Shown: piece after piece, positions 31,714-36,687 of the stretch
Layout of the letters: every line of letters starts with the position of its first letter
Numbering within the stretch: position 1 is the stretch's first letter
Source: JBDSEG01 sp039920165
GTDB lineage: Bacteria; Pseudomonadota; Gammaproteobacteria; Burkholderiales; Burkholderiaceae_C
DNA: 36,687 bases
Direction of reading: 5' to 3'
NCBI GenBank assembly: GCA_039920165.1
Contig: JBDSEG010000145.1
Location: forward strand, 1-36,687
Program-made: the position numbers and the translations under genes
The notes under the pieces: generated by a model
Told to the model about the DNA's origin: nothing
Databases searched by the model: none
The model's input: only the letters and a program-made list of their open reading frames with translations

Positions 31714-32160
31714 TCAGCTGCCGAGCAACCGGTCCATGCGCTTCCTGGCCAATCGATTGACCACCACGCGCTCGATGGCATTCGCACTCGCCAGCAGGCG
31801 CGCTCCCTCGTCGGCACAAAACGCTTGGCGTGCTGCAAGCTGGGCTTCAGTGAGGCTTTTCTGGCGTTCAAGCGCCTCGTCCGTCAATGCGCGCGCCCGC
31901 TGCTCGTCCTGATCGTCGTGCAGGAAGGTATCGCCGACGAAAGCCGTTCCTGCCTGCAGGCGCGTCAGCAAGAGCGGACGCAAATCGGACCGACCCGCCT
32001 TGACGTTAATGGCAAGTGACTCGGTGTTGACTTTGAGAGCTGCTACGCACTCGGCTGCGTGCAACTCGCGCTGCCCCGGCGGTGCCTGCGCTGCCGCCGC
32101 CGTGATGGCCGACGCAACAAGGAGCACGGCCCCCGGCCGGCATTTGTGCATCGATTTCAT
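31714..32160 (-). CDS. Small secreted protein of unknown function
   Basis: A 148-residue protein with a signal peptide (residues 1 to about 25, ending AAAAQA). The mature part is mostly helical and charged: QRELHAAECVAALKVNTESL, then LLTRLQAGTAFVGDTFLHDD and ERQKSLTEAQLAARQAFCAD. Two cysteines (in AAECVAAL and AFCADEG) could form a disulfide. I do not recognise a family. The ATG at 32160 is favoured because a longer reading would hide the signal peptide, and GGAGC lies upstream. It is 151 bp upstream of the propeller gene on the same strand and 117 bp downstream of pcm. Confidence 0.65.
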   Translation of the reverse strand: MKSMHKCRPGAVLLVASAITAAAAQAPPGQRELHAAECVAALKVNTESLAINVKAGRSDLRPLLLTRLQAGTAFVGDTFLHDDQDEQRARALTDEALERQKSLTEAQLAARQAFCADEGARLLASANAIERVVVNRLARKRMDRLLGS

Positions 32161-32277
32161 GCTCCATTCCATCTCAACATTATCGCGGCGACACGAATTC
32201 CCGCAGCTCCGTCCGGGCAAGCCGGGCGCGATCCGCGAGGCTGCGCGTCGGCCGCGATTCACCTCAGGCGCGCGCGA

Positions 32278-32931
32278 TCAACTCTCACCCCACCCCTGCG
32301 CCCCCACCAGCGGAACGAACGCGACCTCGCACAGCGACTCGGTTCGATATTGATCAGGACCGATTCGGGTGACGCGCAGCAAATCCTGCCAACCCCGGCT
32401 CGTCCCTACCGGCATCACCAGGCGCCCGTCGGGTGCGAGCTGACCCTGCAGCGCCGGCGGCACGGCAGGCCCGCCGGCGGCGACGGCGATGGCGTCGTAG
32501 GGCGCGGCATCGGGCCAGCCGAGCGTGCCGTCGGCGCAGTGCACCCGCACGTTGGCGATGCCCAGGTCGACAAGCTGGCGGCGTGCACGATCGGCCAGTT
32601 CGGCGATGCGCTCGACGGTATCGACCTGCGCTGCGAGCCGCGCCAGCACCGCCGCGGCGTAGCCTGAGCCAGTGCCGATCTCGAGCACATGTTCGCCGCC
32701 CTGCAGCTTCAGTGCCTCGGCCATCAGCGCGACGATGTACGGTTGCGAGACGGTCTGGCCGAACTCGATCGGCAAGGGCCGATCGTCGAAGGCCTTGTCG
32801 CGCAAGAGCGCGGGGACGAAGGCTTCTCGCGGGACGGCGCGCATCGCCGCCAGCACGCGCGTATCGACGACCCCGCGGGCGGCGATATCGCGCTCCACCA
32901 TCCGTGCGCGGCGACGCTCGTCGGACTTCAT
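32278..32931 (-). CDS. pcm: Protein-L-isoaspartate O-methyltransferase
   Basis: A 217-residue PCMT, normal length. It methylates abnormal L-isoaspartyl residues in damaged proteins using S-adenosylmethionine, starting their repair. The N-terminal helix region ends at VPREAFVPALLRDKAFDDRP and the substrate-binding PIEFGQTVSQPYIVALMAEA follows. The SAM-binding motif I is VLEIGTGSGYAAAVLARLA (residues about 82-100), and the post-motif segments VRVHCADGTLGWPDAAPYDA and IAVAAGGPAVP come next. The end, EVAFVPLVGAQGW, is the family-typical last strand. The fragment at 29013 resembles this last strand. In many proteobacteria pcm lies beside surE, nlpD and rpoS; that context is absent here. Confidence 0.93.
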   Translation of the reverse strand: MKSDERRRARMVERDIAARGVVDTRVLAAMRAVPREAFVPALLRDKAFDDRPLPIEFGQTVSQPYIVALMAEALKLQGGEHVLEIGTGSGYAAAVLARLAAQVDTVERIAELADRARRQLVDLGIANVRVHCADGTLGWPDAAPYDAIAVAAGGPAVPPALQGQLAPDGRLVMPVGTSRGWQDLLRVTRIGPDQYRTESLCEVAFVPLVGAQGWGES

Positions 32932-33117
32932 GGCCCGCAGTATCGCGGCGGCATCGGCCCGTTCGTAGACCCGCGATCGAGGCGCGGCGCGCGGGCTTCT
33001 TCAGTGCCCGCTGGTCCGCGCCACCTTCACGCGCTCGACGGGCTGGCGCGCAGACCCCTCAACGATCTGACCGAACTCGCGACGGCCGCCACTTCCGATC
33101 AAGGGCGCAGGCGGTCG

Positions 33118-34062
33118 CTACGCGAGAACGATCCGCGGAAAGTAGAACGACACCACCCAGTTCGGCACGTCGACGATCGAGCTGATTCGCAGATCGGCGC
33201 AGACGCTGCACAGCATGTAGGCGTCGATCGGCGAATAGCCGTAACGCCGGCTGAGCAGCTCGACCATTTCGGTGACCGCCATGCGCGCGCCGGCCATCAG
33301 GTCGGGGCCGATGCCGGTCGTCACTTCGTAGCCCTTGGCATCGAAGTGATTCGTCACCGGCCCGGGCGTGACATAGCGCGGCGAGCGCAGGTTCGCGCCC
33401 TTGATCAGATCGAAGCGCAGGGCCACGTCGATCGGGCTCTCGATCGCGGTGCCGCAGACTTCGCCGTCGCCCTGAGCGGCGTGGGTATCGCCGACCGAGA
33501 ACAGCGCCCCGCGGACTTCGATCGGCAGATACAGCTCGACCCCTTCGGCGATATCGCGGGCGTCCATATTGCCGCCTACGTTGCGCGGCGGAATGATGCT
33601 GTGCAGACCGGGGGCGGCGGGCGCCACCCCGATCGTCCCGGTGAAGGGCCGCAGCGGCACCCGGCCGCCGGGACCGTACATGGCCGGCGCTTTCAGAGCG
33701 GCGTCGTAATGCCAGTGGTGCAGGTGGGCACTCGGAAACTGTTCGGTCAGCAGCCCGAAGCCAGGGATATTGCCGGTCCAGCCCCAGCCCGACGGGCGAA
33801 ACGAAAGAATCGTCACCTTCAGTGCATCACCCGGCTCGGCGCCGTCGATATAGACCGGTCCGGTGACCGGGTTGACGCGACCGAGGTCGAGCTGGGCCAG
33901 GTCGGCCGCGGTCGAGGTCGGCGACAACTGGCCCGACGAAGCGTCGACGGTCTCGAACTGAACCGTCTCGCCGGGGGCGATCGTCAGCCGCGGCGCGAAG
34001 CTGTTGTCCCAGCCATGGTGGATGTGGCCCTTGTGGATGGTGTGGCCATTGCCCATCGCCAT
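33118..34062 (-). CDS. Acetamidase/formamidase family amidohydrolase
   Basis: A 314-residue member of the FmdA/AmdA family, which hydrolyses formamide, acetamide or similar short amides to ammonia and a carboxylate. Family segments are HHGWDNSFAPRLTIAPGETV (residues 15-34), GPVYIDGAEPGDALKVTIL (68-86), NVGGNMDARDI (near 161), LFSVGDTHAAQGDGEVCGTA (187-206) and the ending DAYMLCSVCADLRISSIVD. The GDTHAAQGDGEVCG motif carries probable metal and substrate residues. It is 9 bp after the SDR gene on the same strand, so the two share an operon; the pairing suggests breakdown of an amide-containing compound, with the SDR handling a neighbouring step. No signal peptide. Confidence 0.92.
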   Translation of the reverse strand: MAMGNGHTIHKGHIHHGWDNSFAPRLTIAPGETVQFETVDASSGQLSPTSTAADLAQLDLGRVNPVTGPVYIDGAEPGDALKVTILSFRPSGWGWTGNIPGFGLLTEQFPSAHLHHWHYDAALKAPAMYGPGGRVPLRPFTGTIGVAPAAPGLHSIIPPRNVGGNMDARDIAEGVELYLPIEVRGALFSVGDTHAAQGDGEVCGTAIESPIDVALRFDLIKGANLRSPRYVTPGPVTNHFDAKGYEVTTGIGPDLMAGARMAVTEMVELLSRRYGYSPIDAYMLCSVCADLRISSIVDVPNWVVSFYFPRIVLA

Positions 34063-34071
34063 ACGTGCCTC

Positions 34072-34827
34072 CTAAACCGCGACGGTCAAGGCGCCGTCGA
34101 TCACCAGGTTGGCACCCGAGATGCGACTGGCCGCCGAACTGGCGAGAAAGACGACACCGTTGGCCACCTCTTGCGCGGTGCCGAATTTGCCGGTCGGATT
34201 GACCTTCAGCGTCGACGCATAGAGGTCAGGCATATTCTTTTCGATCGTCTGCCAGATGCCGCCCTCGAAATAGGTATTGCCCGGCGAGACGCAGTTGACG
34301 CGGATTCCCTTGGCCACCAGCTGACGGCTCAAGCCCTTGGCATAGTGGATCAGCGCGGCCTTGATCGCACCGTACGAGCCGGCGGCAAAGTCGACCTCGA
34401 AACCCGAGACGCTCGAGATCAGCACGATCGAGCTGCCCGGCGATTTTTCGAGCCACGGCACGGCCGCGGCGACCGCATTCACGGTATGCAGCATGTCGGT
34501 GCGAAACGATTTCTCCCAGGTCTCGGACGAGTCGCCGACCGACAGCGCGCTGACATTGCACACCAGCGAATCGATGCCGCCCAGCTCGGCCGCGCTCGCC
34601 GCGATCCAGGATTTCAACGCAGCGCCATCGGCGACATCGAGCGCTTGGCCAAAAGCCTGCACACCCCGGGCCTCGAGCGCGGCGACCGTGGCCGCCACTT
34701 CGTCTGCATTGCGCGCACAAATCGAGACATGCGCGCCTTCGGCGGCAAAGGTTTCGACGATCGCACGGCCAATCCCCTTGCTGCCACCGGTGACAACCAC
34801 CCGCTTGCCTTTGAGTCCAAGGTCCAT
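34072..34827 (-). CDS. Short-chain dehydrogenase/reductase
   Basis: A 251-residue classical SDR. The cofactor loop TGGSKGIG is at residues 13-20, the Asp of VADG at 66, the NVSA variant of the NNAG motif near 91, catalytic Ser at 138/139 (LISSVSG), and Tyr152-x3-Lys156 (YGAIK). After it come HYAKGLSRQLVAKGIRVNCV and SPGNTYFEG, as in substrate loops of this family, and a normal end, GANLVIDGALTV. It should oxidise or reduce an alcohol/ketone with NAD(P). The ATG at 34827 has GGGAG upstream. It is first of the two-gene unit with the acetamidase/formamidase. The exact substrate is unknown. Confidence 0.9.
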   Translation of the reverse strand: MDLGLKGKRVVVTGGSKGIGRAIVETFAAEGAHVSICARNADEVAATVAALEARGVQAFGQALDVADGAALKSWIAASAAELGGIDSLVCNVSALSVGDSSETWEKSFRTDMLHTVNAVAAAVPWLEKSPGSSIVLISSVSGFEVDFAAGSYGAIKAALIHYAKGLSRQLVAKGIRVNCVSPGNTYFEGGIWQTIEKNMPDLYASTLKVNPTGKFGTAQEVANGVVFLASSAASRISGANLVIDGALTVAV

Positions 34828-35267
34828 CGCCGTGCTCCCGTTTTTCGGATTGAAGGTCGGCGAGATTCTGGGCAGCCACGGGCGATCTGTAAACAAGCAC
34901 TGGCCCGCGCCGCCCCCGACCGCTTCACCTTTCGCGAAGAGCTTCGCCCGGATCGGACGTCAGGGAAGCAGCGTCGACGTCCGGGCCGCCCGCAAACCAA
35001 ACCGAACGCCCCGCCGCGCACGCCTAGCGGGCTCCCGTACTCGAAGCGAGCGCGCCCATGGGCTGCCAACGGTGCTTCGCGGCGAACTGCTGCCCATCCG
35101 GCCGCACAGGATGCTATGCCGGCGCAACACCGCCGCGAGTTTGGCGGGCCGACCGGGGCTGAGGCCGCGCTCGTCGTACTTCGACCAATGCATCGAGCCG
35201 TCGCTTGTGGACGCGCTGCGCCAAACCGGGTGCGCGGTCCTGGGGCATGGCCCGCCACACCCCAGCT
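34828..35267. other. 440-bp stretch with no supportable gene
   Basis: Between the SDR start and the M20 peptidase stop I find no reading frame that looks like protein in any frame; translations are Arg-rich as expected of random GC-rich DNA. No clear hairpin with T-run, repeat or RNA gene was recognised. The part just upstream of the SDR should hold its promoter. The remainder may be a decayed gene or an intergenic repeat. Confidence 0.5.
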
Positions 35268-36518
35268 TTACTGCAGCAGATCGAGCAGCGTTCGCGCCAC
35301 CACCTTGGTCGCGCGCCGCAGGTCTTGCAAGTCCAGGCGTTCGTCGGCACGCTTGGCGTGCGACTCGAGCACCGTGCGCGGCCCGGCCCCGTAGATCACG
35401 CCGGGAATGCCGCGCTCCACGTACAAGCGCACGTCGGTGTACAGCGGCGTGCCCAAGGCGGGGATCGGCTCGCCGAAGACGGCTTGGGCATGCTTCTGGA
35501 TCGCCTGCACCAGCGGCTGGTTGCCAGGCAAGGGCTTCATGGCGCGCGACAGCAGCAAGCGCTTCACGTCCACCCGCAGTTCATGGCCTCCGCGCGGCGG
35601 CTTGAACGCTGCGGCGGCCTGCTCGATCGTGCGGCGCAGCGATGCTTCCACTTCGGCCGGGTCTTCCTCGGGGATCATGCGCCGGTCCACCTTGATCACC
35701 ACCTTGCCAGGGATCACGTTGGTGTTGGTGCCGCCATTGACCTGGCCCACGTTGAGGTAGGGATGGGTGATGCCCTCGACCTTGGACGTCACCTCGAGGT
35801 AGTCGTGGTTCAAGGCATAGAGAGCGCTGAGGATCTGCACCGCGCCTTGCATCGCGTCGGTCCCGCTGTCGGGAATGGCCGCATGGGCCATGTCGCCGTG
35901 CACCGTCACTTCCAGCTGCAGGCAGCCGTTGTGCGCCACCACGACTTGGTAGCTGAAGCCGGCGGCCATCATCAGGTCGGGCTTGGTGAGGCCGTGCTTC
36001 AGCAGCCAGTCGGGGCCCAGTTCGCCACCGTATTCCTCGTCATACGTGAAGTGCAGTTCGACGCTGCCGGCCAGCTTGGCGTCGAGCGATTCGAGGGCTC
36101 GCACCGCGAAGGTGAAGCTGGCCATGTCGCACTTGCTCACGGCCGTGGCACGCCCGTAGATTTTGCCGTCGACGACTTCGCCGCCGTAGGGGTCGTGCGT
36201 CCAGCCTTCGCCTGGGGGCACCACGTCACCATGGGCGTTCAGGGCGATCGTCTTGCCGTCGCCATAACGCCGCCGCACGATCAGGTTGGTGATGCTTTCC
36301 AGCCCCGCGGCTCGCACTTCTGCGGCCGGCACCGGATGCTTCTCGGCTTGCAGGCCCATCGCAGCCAGCAGTTCGGCCGTGCGCTCGGCGTGCGGCGCGT
36401 TGTTGCCGGGCGGGGTGTCGGTGGGCACGCGCACCAGTTCCTGCAGGAAGCGCACTTCCTCATCGAAATGGGCGTCGACCCAGGCATCGAGCGCGTCGTA
36501 GGGGGTGGGCGCGGTCAT
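35268..36518 (-). CDS. M20-family metallopeptidase (ArgE/DapE type)
   Basis: A 416-residue zinc peptidase/deacylase. Metal-site motifs are in order: LNAHGDVVPPGEGW with His96 and Asp98 (after ITNLIVRRRYGDG), GRATAVSKCDM with Asp131 as bridging ligand, and TYDEEYGG with Glu161-Glu162. The lid/dimerisation domain follows (HNGCLQLEVTVHGDMAHAAI, then YLNVGQVNGGTNTNVIPGKV), with the usual GGTxxNVIP. Likely activity is removal of an acyl or amino-acid group from a small N-acylated or dipeptide substrate. The start overlaps the stop of the upstream carbamoylase-type gene as ATGA, so both act together. GGAG lies upstream of the ATG. Confidence 0.9.
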   Translation of the reverse strand: MTAPTPYDALDAWVDAHFDEEVRFLQELVRVPTDTPPGNNAPHAERTAELLAAMGLQAEKHPVPAAEVRAAGLESITNLIVRRRYGDGKTIALNAHGDVVPPGEGWTHDPYGGEVVDGKIYGRATAVSKCDMASFTFAVRALESLDAKLAGSVELHFTYDEEYGGELGPDWLLKHGLTKPDLMMAAGFSYQVVVAHNGCLQLEVTVHGDMAHAAIPDSGTDAMQGAVQILSALYALNHDYLEVTSKVEGITHPYLNVGQVNGGTNTNVIPGKVVIKVDRRMIPEEDPAEVEASLRRTIEQAAAAFKPPRGGHELRVDVKRLLLSRAMKPLPGNQPLVQAIQKHAQAVFGEPIPALGTPLYTDVRLYVERGIPGVIYGAGPRTVLESHAKRADERLDLQDLRRATKVVARTLLDLLQ

Positions 36519-36687
36519 GAAAGCTCCGTGGCAAGTTGATCGAGAAGGTTCTGAAAGGCACGCACGCACAGTTCGGTGTCGTCGTTGGTAATCGCTTCCA
36601 GCGGGTTGTGGCTGATGCCGGCGTTCAGGCCGCGCATGAACAACATGGCCTGCGGCATCGCTTCGTGCAGCTTCATCGCGTCGTGGC
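36515..36687 (-). CDS. Zn-dependent hydantoinase/carbamoylase-family amidase, C-terminal end (partial)
   Basis: Only the last 57 residues are in the window; the gene continues beyond the right edge. The reading HDAMKLHEAMPQAMLFMRGL then NAGISHNPLEAITNDDTEL matches the end of the N-carbamoyl-L-amino-acid hydrolase/allantoate amidohydrolase family. The His of GHDA and the SHNP motif are the last zinc- and substrate-contacting segments. Such enzymes remove the carbamoyl group, releasing ammonia and CO2 plus an amino acid. The stop overlaps the M20 start. Assignment is good in spite of the short length, since both conserved motifs are present; which carbamoyl compound it uses cannot be told. Confidence 0.75.
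   Translation of the reverse strand, partial: HDAMKLHEAMPQAMLFMRGLNAGISHNPLEAITNDDTELCVRAFQNLLDQLATELS

Noticed and set aside
34614..35258. Open frame across the gene-free stretch upstream of the SDR gene
   Set aside because: It runs into the SDR gene in a different frame, and its sequence is Arg/Ser/Ala-rich without recognised similarity. A decayed gene or repeat cannot be excluded.

Overview
The window is a very GC-rich (roughly two-thirds or more G+C by eye), gene-dense bacterial chromosome segment. Bug-type tripartite-tricarboxylate binding proteins, a maleylacetate reductase, a PHB depolymerase with its ribbon-helix-helix regulator, and many ATGA/TGATG gene overlaps suggest a Burkholderiales-like betaproteobacterium. 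That placement is an inference from gene content. I see no tRNA, rRNA, CRISPR array, phage block or transposase gene. About 35 protein genes are called, some partial or broken.

Layout. 1-2263 (-): an operon of a DUF427 protein, a PD-(D/E)XK nuclease-like gene broken by an in-frame TGA, an EamA exporter and the start of a thioredoxin-like lipoprotein. 2317-4977 (+): a flavodoxin-fold oxidoreductase, a ribbon-helix-helix regulator with a palindrome at its start, and a PHB-depolymerase-type esterase. 4968-7246: a WYL regulator (-) and a protein with an HNH-like motif (+). 7248-13671 (+): a complete RND efflux operon in the order TetR, outer-membrane factor, adaptor, pump, with an operator-like inverted repeat in front. 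13707-15285 (-): a LapA-like membrane protein and an orphan Bug receptor. 15433-16377 (+): a lysine/alanine/proline-rich histone-like protein followed at 15 bp by a GNAT acetyltransferase.

16353-20770 (-) looks like a catabolic operon: beta-hydroxyacid-dehydrogenase-type oxidoreductase, amidohydrolase/deaminase, Bug receptor, maleylacetate reductase. A cysteine-type glutathione S-transferase is divergent from it and carries a (CCCGA)5 repeat beside its start codon. 21734-23805 (+): a small molybdopterin-oxidoreductase-like protein and two tandem hemerythrin paralogues separated by a MITE-like inverted repeat with CTAG at both ends. 23851-26119 (-): an ABC-2 exporter. 26205-28226 (+): a sorbosone-dehydrogenase-type beta-propeller and a divergent family I pyrophosphatase.

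28490-32931 looks rearranged: a small membrane-anchored gene with an apparent frameshift, a fragment resembling the 3' end of pcm, a secreted Asp-box propeller, a small secreted protein, and the intact pcm. The two pcm 3' ends lie in direct orientation around the propeller block. 33118-36687 (-): SDR plus acetamidase/formamidase, a 440-bp stretch with no gene I can support, then an M20 peptidase and the 3' end of a hydantoinase/carbamoylase-type amidase, suggesting use of amide and carbamoyl nitrogen.

The observations most worth following are the TGA-interrupted nuclease-like gene, the histone-like/acetyltransferase pair, the MITE-like element ending at a hemerythrin stop codon, the pcm-flanked block, and the unassigned maleylacetate-type catabolic operon.
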